Translations under genes and position numbers: made by a program
Shown: piece after piece, positions 34,779 through 43,274 of the stretch
How positions within the stretch are numbered: the first letter of the stretch is position 1
Layout: each line of letters starts with the position of its first letter
Notes under the pieces: model-generated
What the model saw: the letters and a program-made list of their open reading frames with translations, nothing else
Told to the model about the DNA's origin: nothing
The model's database searches: none
Assembly: GCA_046541015.1 (NCBI GenBank)
Contig: JBKHEA010000005.1
Location: 1 to 64,000, forward strand
Length of the DNA: 64,000 nt
Direction of reading: 5' to 3'
Source of the DNA: Liberiplasma sp046541015
GTDB lineage: Bacteria > Bacillota_I > Bacilli_A > Izemoplasmatales > Izemoplasmataceae

Positions 34779-34903
34779 GTCATCACCACCTTAAATCATT
34801 TATCAACATTCTACCAAATATACCCCGCTTTTGCAATGAAGTTTTGTTTCTTGCTTAATAAACCCTTAAAGCTTTGGTATAATAAAGTAAAGGAGATGAT
34901 ACC

Positions 34904-35767
34904 GTGGACACTTTATTTAAAGGTGCTCTAACAGCCAATGCTGCAAGCATGGGCTTAAACTGGATTTATAACATCGCATACTTAGAAAAACTTAAAAAAA
35001 CTGAAGTCATTACATTCATAAAACCCGATCCTGCAAAGTATAAACGTGCAAGAAAAGCATACTTTGCCTACCCTAACGCAGATATTGGTGATGTTTCACT
35101 ACAAGGTTCTATTGCCAAATGGCTTTATCAAGCACTAAAAGATAACCCTGAACTTACTAAAGAAGACTATAAAACTCTTATTTTAGACAATATATTACCT
35201 GGTGGTCCCTATGAAGGTTATATAGAAAGTTATGGTAAAGAACTAATCTTTAATCAACTCATTGACGATTTAAAATTAGACCATGAGAAAATAGAAATTG
35301 ATGATGATCAACTGGTTGGCTTTGTCCCTTATATTGTAACAAAGTCACTAGGATTAAGTAATGCTTTAGCCAATCAACTCGCAAAACTCTTTACCTTAAG
35401 TGACGATTATTATGCTTTTTATGTGATTTTTGATCAAGTACTTGAAGATATTAAATCGATGAGCTTAAAAGAAGCTTTAACGAAATCTCTTCACGAAGCG
35501 CCTAAGCATTATGGTTTCAAACTTACTATGGCACTTAATGTAGAATCTAAAAAAGATATCTTAGAAATTGTTAATACTTCTTGTTCAATCGGATATGCTA
35601 TTCCTCTTATCTACTATATCTTATCTCACACGAATTCTTACGAAGAAGCCGTTACACTAAATACTGAATTTGGTGGGGCAAGTTGTGACCGTGGTATGCT
35701 TATTGGTGCTATATATAGTCAAATCTCAGATATTCCAAGTGATTGGCTCGCTAAAATGAAATTTTAA
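34904..35767 (+). CDS. ADP-ribosylglycohydrolase-fold protein with altered metal sites
   Basis: The protein has 287 residues from GTG 34904 behind AAAGGAGATGATACC. The start GALTANAASMGLNWIYN and the end NTEFGGASCDRGMLIGAIYSQ follow the DraG/ARH fold, which normally has GDALG at the start and GGDTDTNAA near the end. The Asp/Thr metal ligands are largely replaced (GDVSLQ for TDDT). It may use another substrate or be a binding protein. It stands alone, with TATAAT at 34878-34883. Confidence 0.62.
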   Translation: MDTLFKGALTANAASMGLNWIYNIAYLEKLKKTEVITFIKPDPAKYKRARKAYFAYPNADIGDVSLQGSIAKWLYQALKDNPELTKEDYKTLILDNILPGGPYEGYIESYGKELIFNQLIDDLKLDHEKIEIDDDQLVGFVPYIVTKSLGLSNALANQLAKLFTLSDDYYAFYVIFDQVLEDIKSMSLKEALTKSLHEAPKHYGFKLTMALNVESKKDILEIVNTSCSIGYAIPLIYYILSHTNSYEEAVTLNTEFGGASCDRGMLIGAIYSQISDIPSDWLAKMKF

Positions 35768-35796
35768 AGAAGCATAAAATTTATGCTTCTTTTTTC
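35768..35796. terminator. Bidirectional terminator
   Basis: AGAAGCATAA-AAT-TTATGCTTCT followed by TTTTTT, between convergent genes. Confidence 0.85.
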
Positions 35797-36830
35797 ATCG
35801 CCTCTATTACCATAGGTTTTACTTTTTCACCAAATAATTGGATAGATTTTTTTACTTTATCATGATCCATTGCTCCAACTGGAACATGCATCGCAAAGCG
35901 GTTTACAGGCATATTTTTTAATAAGTAGATAATTTTCTTAGCTACGTAGTTAGGATCGCCCACATACAATGCTCCATCCATACTTAAAGCATGTTGATAT
36001 GTATCTTTTGTATAAGGTCCCCAACCGCGTTCACGACCGATTTTAGTCATGGCTTGTTCAATTGAAGGAAAATATTCATGGATTGTTTCTTCAAGATTAT
36101 CACCAACATAGCCATGTGAATGAATGCTTATAAACATATTTTCAATTGGATGATTATGTGCAAGATAATCACGTTTATAAAGTTCTATTAATGGCTTAAA
36201 CTGAAGTGGATTTCCTCCAATAATCGCTAAAAATAAGGGTAATCCTAATCTTGCTGCTCGTTTTACACTTGCAGGTGTCCCACCGACTGCAACACTAATC
36301 GGTAAAAAGTCACTAGTTCGGGGATAGACCCCTAAATTTGATATACTTTTTCTATGTGTACCTTGATGATTTACCCGCTCGTTATCTCTGATATTAACTA
36401 ATAAATCTAGTTTTTCTGCAAACAAAGCATCATAGTCTTTTAAATCATAGCCAAAGAGTGGAAATGATTCAATAAAAGAACCCCTACCAGCCATAATTTC
36501 TGCACGACCATTACTTAGTGCATTAAGGGTTGCAAAGTTTTGATAGACTCTCACAGGGTCATCACTACTTAATACCGTAACAGCACTTCCTAATTTAATT
36601 TTCTTAGTTAAAGGCGCTGCGGCAGCTAAAATCATGTGAGGAGCACTTGCAGCAAAATCCTCACGATGATGTTCACCTATACCAAAATAATCTAATCCAA
36701 CCTTCTCTGCTAAAACAATTTCTTCAACAACCTGACGAATTCGCTCATCATAACTAACACTTGCTTCTTTAGTAACAGGATTTGGCATGACTTCTGCGAA
36801 TGTTGTTATCCCTAATTCGATTTTTTTCAT
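35781..36830 (-). CDS. Luciferase-like flavin-dependent monooxygenase
   Basis: The 349-residue protein has the bacterial-luciferase-like barrel: LDYFGIGEHHREDFAASAPHMILAAAA, GSAVTVLSSDDPVRVYQNFATLNALSNGRAEIMAGRGSF (positions 36470-36700) and ISVAVGGTPASVKRAARLGLPL. This is the LLM-class flavin oxidoreductase family, usually FMN-dependent. The substrate is unknown. AGAGGTGAAAC precedes the ATG. Confidence 0.88.
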   Translation of the reverse strand: MKKIELGITTFAEVMPNPVTKEASVSYDERIRQVVEEIVLAEKVGLDYFGIGEHHREDFAASAPHMILAAAAPLTKKIKLGSAVTVLSSDDPVRVYQNFATLNALSNGRAEIMAGRGSFIESFPLFGYDLKDYDALFAEKLDLLVNIRDNERVNHQGTHRKSISNLGVYPRTSDFLPISVAVGGTPASVKRAARLGLPLFLAIIGGNPLQFKPLIELYKRDYLAHNHPIENMFISIHSHGYVGDNLEETIHEYFPSIEQAMTKIGRERGWGPYTKDTYQHALSMDGALYVGDPNYVAKKIIYLLKNMPVNRFAMHVPVGAMDHDKVKKSIQLFGEKVKPMVIEAMKKEA

Positions 36831-36888
36831 TGTTTCACCTCTATTTCATTATAAAAAACTAAATCATTATTAGGGAAAATATGCAATA

Positions 36889-36911
36889 AAAAAAACGCTC
36901 ATATGAGCGTT
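36889..36911 (-). terminator. Terminator of the DUF2085 operon
   Basis: AACGCTCATATGAGCGTT is a palindrome touching the stop, with a long T run on the minus strand. Confidence 0.8.
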
Positions 36912-37494
36912 AAAAAGGGAAAATTAATTTAAGCAAATAAACTAAACTTGCGTTATAAGCACTGTATAAAGCGACAAACGTTATCCCAAATAGTAACCCA
37001 GTAATAAAACGTCTTGTATTATTACTACTTATATTTTTTTTCTTTTGTAAATAGCCATCAATAATCAGCGGTATCCCAAATAATAATGAAAGTAATAGTC
37101 CTAAATCAAAAATATAAAAAACAATAATACTAAAAATTACACCTAAATATATGCCTGTACATCGCGCACAAAGAGGTAAAGGATATTTAAAGAGTATAAT
37201 CGTTCGTGATATAAATTGGTGACATCCAAATACCATTGCTAAATAGGGTCTTTTAAGCATGTAATCCATCATTGTAAGCAAAACTAAAATACTACTTAGT
37301 ATAATACTGCCTATAAATAAATAGTTTAAAGAAAAAATGGGCGTATCATGACTTAAATAAGCATAAGTAAATGCTGGGACACTCATCAATAAAAATAAAA
37401 TAAAAAATACTTCGCTTTTTTTTAGTGGGTTAGTATGTAAGCATGTACAGTTATCGTGTTGTAGTGGTCTTCCACATGCATGACATGAACTCAT
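36910..37494 (-). CDS. DUF2085 membrane protein with N-terminal zinc ribbon
   Basis: The 194-residue protein begins with a Cys-rich segment (SCHACGRPLQHDNCTC) and has five to six helices. The DUF2085 signature is clear: FGCHQFISRTI, then LPLCARCTGIYLG. The conserved Cys/His residues could bind a metal or redox cofactor. The function is unknown. It overlaps the upstream zinc-ribbon gene by four bases. Confidence 0.85.
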   Translation of the reverse strand: MSSCHACGRPLQHDNCTCLHTNPLKKSEVFFILFLLMSVPAFTYAYLSHDTPIFSLNYLFIGSIILSSILVLLTMMDYMLKRPYLAMVFGCHQFISRTIILFKYPLPLCARCTGIYLGVIFSIIVFYIFDLGLLLSLLFGIPLIIDGYLQKKKNISSNNTRRFITGLLFGITFVALYSAYNASLVYLLKLIFPF

Positions 37495-37814
37495 ATACTA
37501 CCTGTTAATCCCCCTAAAATAAAGACTAAGAAAAAGAATAAGATATAAATAATTACGCCACCTACCACATTAACTAAAGCACCAATACCACAAGCCTTAG
37601 CAGTCTCTGGTCGCTCATCTTTCCAAACTAAATATAAAACAAGTCCTGCAACAGGGATACAAAAGCCTAATAGACCCCACAAAAAGCCACCTTCATCATT
37701 AGGAACGTAGGTCCTATTAGTATAATTTTCGGGCTTAACATAAAACTCGTTACAGTCAGGACAACGTGTTTGAAGATCATTTAGTTCAGCACCACAATTT
37801 CGACATATTTTCAT
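37491..37814 (-). CDS. Zinc-ribbon membrane protein
   Basis: The 107-residue protein has an N-terminal zinc ribbon (CRNCGAELNDLQTRCPDC) and two helices (about 44-64 and 78-103). Such proteins are common in Firmicutes. It is translationally coupled to the DUF2085 gene, so the two may form one membrane complex. Confidence 0.8.
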   Translation of the reverse strand: MKICRNCGAELNDLQTRCPDCNEFYVKPENYTNRTYVPNDEGGFLWGLLGFCIPVAGLVLYLVWKDERPETAKACGIGALVNVVGGVIIYILFFFLVFILGGLTGSI

Positions 37815-37927
37815 ACACTCACCTCAAGTAATATTGTATAACAATTATATTAAAAAGGCTATTTCTTCTTATTGAAACCTTATATTTATTTTTCCTGTTA
37901 TATCATATATGATATTTACAAAATCAA

Positions 37928-37950
37928 AAAAAAGGATCGTTAGATCCTTT
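37928..37950 (-). terminator. Terminator of the thiol-redox operon
   Basis: AAAGGATC-GTTA-GATCCTTT, then T residues on the minus strand, directly after the stop at 37954. Confidence 0.85.
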
Positions 37951-37953
37951 TAA

Positions 37954-38598
37954 TTATAGATTTGAAAGTTCTTTTAAGAACGCTTCAATTGGTTGATTAC
38001 CAACAAGTTCGTGTTTATCATTTATAACGATTTTTGGTACACCTGATACATTGTATTTGTTGCTCATTTCATGGAATGTTTGTGCCTCAATCATTGAAGA
38101 TTCGATATTTTCATTCAGCATAGCTAAACGGTGTGCAGTTTCAACAGCACCAGGGCAATGAGGGCAGCTTAATGTTACAAACACTTTGATATCAACTTTT
38201 TTATCGATTGCTTTAATTTTTTTAATCGTTGCTTCATCAAGACCTAAATCAACACCTGACATATGTAAAATTGCTGATAAGAATGAGTTGATTTCATGTC
38301 CTGCTGGAATCCCATTAAATTTAACACCTAAGTATTCATCATTTTCATTTAACATAACAAAACTTGGTGTCATGGTAATACCATATTTTTCTGCATCTTC
38401 TTTGTCTTCATTCATGTCTTTTTCAATTAGAGTAATTTTATCGTTGAGTGGTGTAATTTCGTTTAGTAATTGTCTTGTTTCTTTACAGGTATTACATAAA
38501 CCTTTATCGGTAAATAACACCATTTTAATCGGGTTAACCATTTGATTTAAGAATTCCTTGATTTGATTTGATACTTCATCATTTAATAATCTTTCCAT
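37954..38598 (-). CDS. Double thioredoxin-fold protein (PDO / AhpF N-terminal-like)
   Basis: The 214-residue protein consists of two thioredoxin folds. The first carries CNTC (in FTDKGLCNTCKET) and the second CPHC (in TLSCPHCPGAVE), with cis-Pro motifs MTPSF and VSGVPKI. This is the protein disulfide oxidoreductase arrangement also found at the AhpF N-terminus. The adjacent flavoprotein is the likely electron donor. The third gene of the unit is a CsoR-type repressor, so the pair is probably induced by a thiol-reactive or sulfur signal. Confidence 0.88.
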   Translation of the reverse strand: MERLLNDEVSNQIKEFLNQMVNPIKMVLFTDKGLCNTCKETRQLLNEITPLNDKITLIEKDMNEDKEDAEKYGITMTPSFVMLNENDEYLGVKFNGIPAGHEINSFLSAILHMSGVDLGLDEATIKKIKAIDKKVDIKVFVTLSCPHCPGAVETAHRLAMLNENIESSMIEAQTFHEMSNKYNVSGVPKIVINDKHELVGNQPIEAFLKELSNL

Positions 38599-38600
38599 AA

Positions 38601-39578
38601 TTATTCTCCTTTATAATTTTGATTTAAATATTGATTCGCTGCTAAAGCTGCTTTTGCACCTTCTGCAGCGGAAATAATAATTTGTTTGTGCGGTTGAGCT
38701 GTTACATCACCCGCTGCGTAAAGCCCTTCAACCGATGTGCTTTGATTGTGATCAACAATGATTTCTTTACTGTCATTTAGATCAACTAAGTCTTCAACTA
38801 AGTGACTATTTGGTACAGTTCCAATCTCAATAAGCAAACCATCTGCTTCAATAATTCTTTCTTCACCGGTAATCTTATCAAGTACTTTAACACCCTTCAT
38901 TAATTCATCGCCAACCACTTCTAAAATTTGCGTTTGTAAATATATATCTAATTTATCAATGGTTTTTAGCTTATCAAGCAATACTTGATCAGCACGCCAA
39001 TTACTACGGTGCACAACGGTAATTTTAGATGCCCAAGGAACTAAATCGATTACACCCTCAGCAGCACTATTGCCGCCACCAGCGACAATGACATGTTTAT
39101 CTTTAAAAAATGGTGCATCACAAGTCGCACAATAAGTAACACCCTTATTGGCATAAGATGTTTCCCCTAAAACATTCAGTTTTCTTGGGGCTCCTCCTGT
39201 AGATATGAGAATTGTCTTTGCACTTAATACTTTACCATGTTCTAAGGTGACTTGAAAGTCATGTCCATTTTTTTCTAAATGTCTTACATGTTGATTTTTT
39301 AATATTGGTACTTCTAAATGATTGACATGATCTAAAAACGTATTGGCTAAAGCCTCACCTTCAATTAAGTTATAGCCTAAATAATTATCTACAGCGGTTG
39401 TATTATGAAGCTGTCCACCTGTTTCTTTGGTAATGATGCCTACTTCTAGCCCTTTACGTTTAGCATATAAAGCTGCATTTAAACCTGCAGGTCCACCACC
39501 TATAATAAGCATATCCCAAATATTTACTCGGTCAAACGCTTCGTTACTTGTTTTCTTTTCTACGCTGAAATTAAACAC
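38601..39578 (-). CDS. Thioredoxin-reductase-like flavoprotein
   Basis: The protein has 325 residues from GTG 39578 directly behind AGGAGGTAAAC. The FAD motif is LIIGGGPAGLNAALYA, the redox pair is CATC in GVTYCATCDAPFF, the NADPH-site motif is VAGGGNSAAE, and the C-terminal FAD motif is LYAAGDVT. It belongs to the TrxB/AhpF family. Usual thioredoxin reductases end at 305-320 residues; here an 18-residue extension precedes the FAD fold. It reduces the product of the next gene in all probability. Confidence 0.9.
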   Translation of the reverse strand: MFNFSVEKKTSNEAFDRVNIWDMLIIGGGPAGLNAALYAKRKGLEVGIITKETGGQLHNTTAVDNYLGYNLIEGEALANTFLDHVNHLEVPILKNQHVRHLEKNGHDFQVTLEHGKVLSAKTILISTGGAPRKLNVLGETSYANKGVTYCATCDAPFFKDKHVIVAGGGNSAAEGVIDLVPWASKITVVHRSNWRADQVLLDKLKTIDKLDIYLQTQILEVVGDELMKGVKVLDKITGEERIIEADGLLIEIGTVPNSHLVEDLVDLNDSKEIIVDHNQSTSVEGLYAAGDVTAQPHKQIIISAAEGAKAALAANQYLNQNYKGE

Positions 39579-39591
39579 GTTTACCTCCTAA

Positions 39592-39843
39592 CTACTTACC
39601 TTTTACAATTAAATCCACTGCATCATGAATATTTGTAAGTTTGATGTTTAAATCTTCTTCAATGGTTTGGATTAAATTTTGTGTGGTTAATATTCCAATG
39701 GTTTTATCAATGCTAGACCGAATCGCTTTTAACTGTGTTAAAATATCAACACAAGTTTTTTCTTCTTCCATCATCGATACAACCCCTTGCATTTGGCCTT
39801 GAGCACGTTTTAAGCGATTAATGAGTTTACTGTCGCATTTCAT
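39592..39843 (-). CDS. CsoR/CstR-family repressor with a single conserved Cys
   Basis: The protein has 83 residues from ATG 39843, seven bases after AAAGGAG. The family start CDSKLINRLKRAQGQMQGV and EKTCVDILTQLKAIRSSI are clear. Cys31 is present, but the second ligand region, normally with His or Cys near residues 56-60, reads TTQNLIQTI. Copper sensors need Cys-His-Cys and persulfide sensors need two Cys, so sensing must differ, perhaps through Cys3. It is the first gene of the operon whose promoter holds its likely operator. Confidence 0.87.
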   Translation of the reverse strand: MKCDSKLINRLKRAQGQMQGVVSMMEEEKTCVDILTQLKAIRSSIDKTIGILTTQNLIQTIEEDLNIKLTNIHDAVDLIVKGK

Positions 39844-39877
39844 AAACATACTCCTTTCCTAAGATTAAACCAAAGTC

Positions 39878-39906
39878 ATTATACCCTACGGGGTATTTTA
39901 AAGCAA
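39878..39906 (-). promoter_or_regulatory. Promoter and CsoR/CstR-type operator
   Basis: On the minus strand TTGCTT (39906-39901), a 17-base spacer and TATAAT (39883-39878). The inverted repeat ATACCC-TACG-GGGTAT (39881-39896) fills the spacer and touches the -10. It matches the G-tract palindromes bound by CsoR/CstR repressors. The encoded repressor is the first gene, so autoregulation is expected. Confidence 0.8.
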
Positions 39907-40006
39907 CCCTTTTGCTTAAAAATTAAAACTTAATAAATATTTAACGTATTTGAAACCTAATGAAACGCTATAATCGTGTATAATATGCTTTAAAAGGAGG
40001 GTTATT

Positions 40007-40357
40007 ATGATATTAACCATTACAGGGATTACTGCAGTTTTCTTTTTCTTATTGGCATCACTTAATGGACTTAAGAAAAGAATTAAACACCCAACATTTA
40101 GAAAAATTGTGAGTTATCACTATTACTATGGGGCACTTGCGGCGCTATCTGCAATTATCCATATGACATTTGCGGTGAGTGATGGTGATTTAAGAATTAC
40201 TGGTACCATTGCCTTACTCTTACTTTTAGCAACAACCATGCTTGGTTCAACGTTCAAACAGACAAAATCTAAAGCGCTCTTTAAGTGGCATAAACTTTTA
40301 GGGCCACTGACTCTACTGGCAATTATTATTCATATTCTTTTAAACAGTAATTATTAA
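40007..40357 (+). CDS. Small four-helix membrane protein with paired His (possible b-type haem protein)
   Basis: The 116-residue protein has four helices. Helices 2 and 4 each carry two His separated by 13 residues: HYYYGALAALSAIIH and HKLLGPLTLLAIIIH. This H-x13-H pattern is that of two-haem cytochrome b and ferric-reductase-like proteins. No flavin domain is attached. It is a single gene next to the CsoR operon but on the other strand, behind AAAGGAGGG. Haem binding is an inference. Confidence 0.6.
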   Translation: MILTITGITAVFFFLLASLNGLKKRIKHPTFRKIVSYHYYYGALAALSAIIHMTFAVSDGDLRITGTIALLLLLATTMLGSTFKQTKSKALFKWHKLLGPLTLLAIIIHILLNSNY

Positions 40358-40386
40358 AAACGTGTCTATTTGTTAGACACGTTTTT
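40357..40386. terminator. Bidirectional terminator
   Basis: AAAACGTGTCTA and TAGACACGTTTT around TTTGT, between convergent genes; it overlaps the end of the minus-strand gene. Confidence 0.85.
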
Positions 40387-40942
40387 TATTTTGTTCTTCA
40401 ATAAACCCTTCAATCTTTTTAGCGAGAGCTGGAGGTAAGAAAACAATATAGATTATTACACTAAAGGTCCATTTAAGATAAACTGGTATGTTAAAGGGTG
40501 TAAAATAATTGATACTAATCACTAAGATACTAAGTGCTAAAACGGCATATTGTAAAGGGAATTTTTTAGGTTTTAACATAAGTGAACCTAATGGTACTAA
40601 GAAAAATAAAAGCGTCCCCTCATGCCATGATGATGTTTCAAGTCCATATAAGAGATAAACAATGAACATAGTAATCGGTAAAGCATTTAATACCCGATTA
40701 ATAAAAGAACCCATCATTAAGAAAAACGTAAGTGGTAAAAACATCCAAATGATTATACTTGCAAAGTATGCATGTACCGAAAATAAAACAGCGCTCGTTA
40801 CAAATATAAATATGGGAAACAAGATAAAAACTAACATCTTATGAACCATTGAATCCCCTTGTTTTTTAATAAATTGTTTGGTTTTTAATGCAGCTTTATT
40901 TGGATTATATACTCTTTTCCAAGATTCATTTTTTCTTGCCAT
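40373..40942 (-). CDS. Unrecognised membrane protein
   Basis: The 189-residue protein has a basic N-terminus (about 1-32) and about six helices in two groups, and ends with a charged tail (KKIEGFIEEQNKKRV). I do not recognise it. It has no signal peptide, conserved Cys or enzyme motif. AAAGGAGTAAG-type sequence precedes the ATG. Confidence 0.65.
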   Translation of the reverse strand: MARKNESWKRVYNPNKAALKTKQFIKKQGDSMVHKMLVFILFPIFIFVTSAVLFSVHAYFASIIIWMFLPLTFFLMMGSFINRVLNALPITMFIVYLLYGLETSSWHEGTLLFFLVPLGSLMLKPKKFPLQYAVLALSILVISINYFTPFNIPVYLKWTFSVIIYIVFLPPALAKKIEGFIEEQNKKRV

Positions 40943-41084
40943 AATCTTACTCCTTTTACTTGTGATTAATACTTATTATATTAAGCTTGATAAATTTAAT
41001 TTATTATACCTCAATATTTAACATAGTCAATTTCCTTAAGGCGACATGCATCCATTTAAAGATATAATTCAAAGGTTTTCGAAA

Positions 41085-41107
41085 TAAAAACCAGCTTATT
41101 TGCTGGT
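41085..41107 (-). terminator. Terminator of the tRNA gene
   Basis: ACCAGC-TTATTT-GCTGGT with a T run on the minus strand, 13 bases after the tRNA. Confidence 0.8.
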
Positions 41108-41119
41108 CTAAAAACCTTG

Positions 41120-41195
41120 TGGTGCCGAAAACAGGAATCGAACCTGCGACCTACTGATTACGAGACAGTTGCTCTACCGACTGAGCTATTTCGGC
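41120..41195 (-). tRNA. tRNA-Thr (anticodon CGT)
   Basis: The 76-base tRNA includes the encoded CCA. Acceptor stem GCCGAAA/TTTCGGC, D arm GCTC/GAGC, anticodon stem ACTGT/TCAGT with a U-U at the last pair, loop CTCGTAA giving anticodon CGU for ACG, and T arm GCAGG/CCTGT with TTCGATT. The discriminator base is A. A TATAAT on the minus strand at 41212-41207 may be its -10. The rest of the 400-base gap 40943-41343 shows nothing else. Confidence 0.95.
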
Positions 41196-41343
41196 AAGAC
41201 TCAATCATTATAAAATAGCTTTAAGTTAAAATCTAGTGATATGTTTAATAATTTAATTATCCTGTATTTCAAATATATTGAAAAATAAGTTAAAAAATAA
41301 TTCTTAAAGTAATTTGTTATAATATTCATAAGGAGGTTATACA

Positions 41344-42174
41344 ATGAATATAGTTGATCAAACTTATACATTAAGTAACGGGGTTAAAATTCCAAAAATT
41401 GGTTTAGGTACTTGGCAGAGTAAACCAGGCACTGAAACTTATGATGCAGTAATGTATGCTTTAAAACATGGGTATCACTTAATTGATACCGCCGCAGGCT
41501 ATAAGAATGAAGAAAGTGTTGGACGTGCATTAAAAGATTCTAAAGTAAAGCGTGAAGATATTTTTATCACTACTAAGTTAGAAAGCCATATAAAAACTTA
41601 TGAAGGTGCATTAAAAGCTTTTAATGCTAGTTTAAAAGCGCTAGATTTAGACTATATTGACTTATACTTAATTCATGCCCCATGGCCATGGAGTGACATG
41701 GGCAAAAACTGTGATGAAGGTAATGTCCAAGCCTATAAAGCAATGGAAAAAATGTATAAGGAAGGTAAAGTAAGAGCCATTGGGGTATCAAACTTTGATC
41801 CTAAGCATTTAGATAATATCATCACGCATTGCGATATTACCCCTCATGTCAATCAAATTGGCTATTTCATAGGGCTTGATCAAAGTAAAACTATTGAATA
41901 TTGCCAAGATAAAAACATTTTTATTGAAGCGTATTCACCACTTGGTATTGGCTACTTACTTGATAATGAGACCATTCAAAAAGTCGCAAAAGATTATAAA
42001 GTAAGTCCAGCACAAATTTGTATCCGCTACTTACTTCAAAAGAATGTTACACCTATCCCTAAATCCGTTAATGAAGACCGTATTGTTCAAAATATTCAAG
42101 TGGATTTTGAAATTAAAGACGATGATATGGCGTTGCTTGACACCATCAAAGGTGACCCAAGAAGATGGGACTAA
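41344..42174 (+). CDS. Aldo/keto reductase
   Basis: The 276-residue barrel protein has all four catalytic residues: Asp and Tyr in LIDTAAGYKNE, Lys in FITTKLE, His in LIHAPWPW. IGVSNFDPKHLD and the NADPH-binding IPKSVNEDRI end are typical. It resembles YvgN-type methylglyoxal/2,5-diketogluconate reductases of Firmicutes. AAGGAGG lies eight bases before the ATG. A paralogue with altered catalytic residues is at 57435. Confidence 0.92.
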   Translation: MNIVDQTYTLSNGVKIPKIGLGTWQSKPGTETYDAVMYALKHGYHLIDTAAGYKNEESVGRALKDSKVKREDIFITTKLESHIKTYEGALKAFNASLKALDLDYIDLYLIHAPWPWSDMGKNCDEGNVQAYKAMEKMYKEGKVRAIGVSNFDPKHLDNIITHCDITPHVNQIGYFIGLDQSKTIEYCQDKNIFIEAYSPLGIGYLLDNETIQKVAKDYKVSPAQICIRYLLQKNVTPIPKSVNEDRIVQNIQVDFEIKDDDMALLDTIKGDPRRWD

Positions 42175-42200
42175 AAGCTTGAATTTTCAAGCTTTTTTTT
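42173..42200 (+). terminator. Terminator of the aldo/keto reductase gene
   Basis: AAAAGCTTG and CAAGCTTTT form the stem, followed by a run of eight T. Confidence 0.85.
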
Positions 42201-42259
42201 ATGTTTTGATGATTTTATAGGTTTTTTATATAGGTTAGATAAAATCTAGACTTACTTAT

Positions 42260-43270
42260 TTATTTATCATGAACTTGATTAAATGCTTGGTAAGCTAAAT
42301 GACGAAGATATAAATCAGTTAAGACAATTGCTAAAGCATTTTCTAAGACAATACCTGCGCGTCTTACAATCGCTACATCATGGCGCCCTTTAACTTCAAG
42401 CGTTTCAATTTTTTCTTCACTAAAGCTATAGCTAGATTGAGCTTTTCCAATTGATGAGGTTGGTTTCACAAAAACATCTACGACAAGTGGATTCCCATTA
42501 CTGATGCCACCACTTACACCACCAGAATGATTGGTTAGTGTTTTTCCTTCTTCGTTGACGATGGTATCATTAAACTCACTACCTAACATCGTTACGCCAT
42601 CAAAGCCTGTACCAAACTGAACACCTTTTACAGCAGGAATTGAAAATAACATTTGGCTCACTAAAGCTTCTAACTTATCAAAATGTGGTTCTCCTAATCC
42701 AACGGGTAAATCTTTAACTTTTAACGTGATGATCCCACCAACACTATCTTTTTGCGCTTTAATATCTTCTAAATAAGCGTCAAGTTTATCCATGTCTTTA
42801 AGGGTACCAATTTGTTTTAACTCATGGCTAAACTTAAAAGGTAAAATCATCTTAGCGATTGCACCAGCAATGACTAAAGGCGCTGTTAATCTTCCCGAAA
42901 AACGCCCACCACCACGGTAATCATTAAAGCCAAAATATTTTTTATTCGCTACAAAATCACTGTGTCCTGGTCTAGGGTGCTTTTTTAAATGGCTATAATC
43001 TTTACTTAAAACATCTTCATTATATATAATCACATGAAGTGGTGAAGCTGTAGTAACCCCATTAAATAACCCCGATGTGATTTTAAAGGCATCTTTTTCT
43101 TTTCTTGGGGTTGTCCCAACTAGTGGTGGATTTCTTTTTAATAGATCTTCTTTAATCTTTGTTTCATCAATCTTCACCCCTGCTGGGATACCATCAATAA
43201 TAATTCCAATAGCTTCTTGATGAGACTCTCCATAAAGGGTTACTTTAAATAATGTTCCAAATGTATTCAT
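42260..43270 (-). CDS. aroC: Chorismate synthase
   Basis: The 336-residue protein shows FKVTLYGESHQEAIGIIIDGIPAG, the family signature RPGHSDFVANKKYFGFNDYRGGGRFSGR (split over 42900-42990) and RRAGIVLENALA at the end. It converts EPSP to chorismate with reduced FMN. It is slightly shorter than the usual 360-390 residues but keeps all signatures. It is the last gene of the aro operon, four bases after aroA. The need for reduced FMN fits the riboflavin genes at the end of the window. Confidence 0.95.
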   Translation of the reverse strand: MNTFGTLFKVTLYGESHQEAIGIIIDGIPAGVKIDETKIKEDLLKRNPPLVGTTPRKEKDAFKITSGLFNGVTTASPLHVIIYNEDVLSKDYSHLKKHPRPGHSDFVANKKYFGFNDYRGGGRFSGRLTAPLVIAGAIAKMILPFKFSHELKQIGTLKDMDKLDAYLEDIKAQKDSVGGIITLKVKDLPVGLGEPHFDKLEALVSQMLFSIPAVKGVQFGTGFDGVTMLGSEFNDTIVNEEGKTLTNHSGGVSGGISNGNPLVVDVFVKPTSSIGKAQSSYSFSEEKIETLEVKGRHDVAIVRRAGIVLENALAIVLTDLYLRHLAYQAFNQVHDK

Positions 43271-43274
43271 ACAC

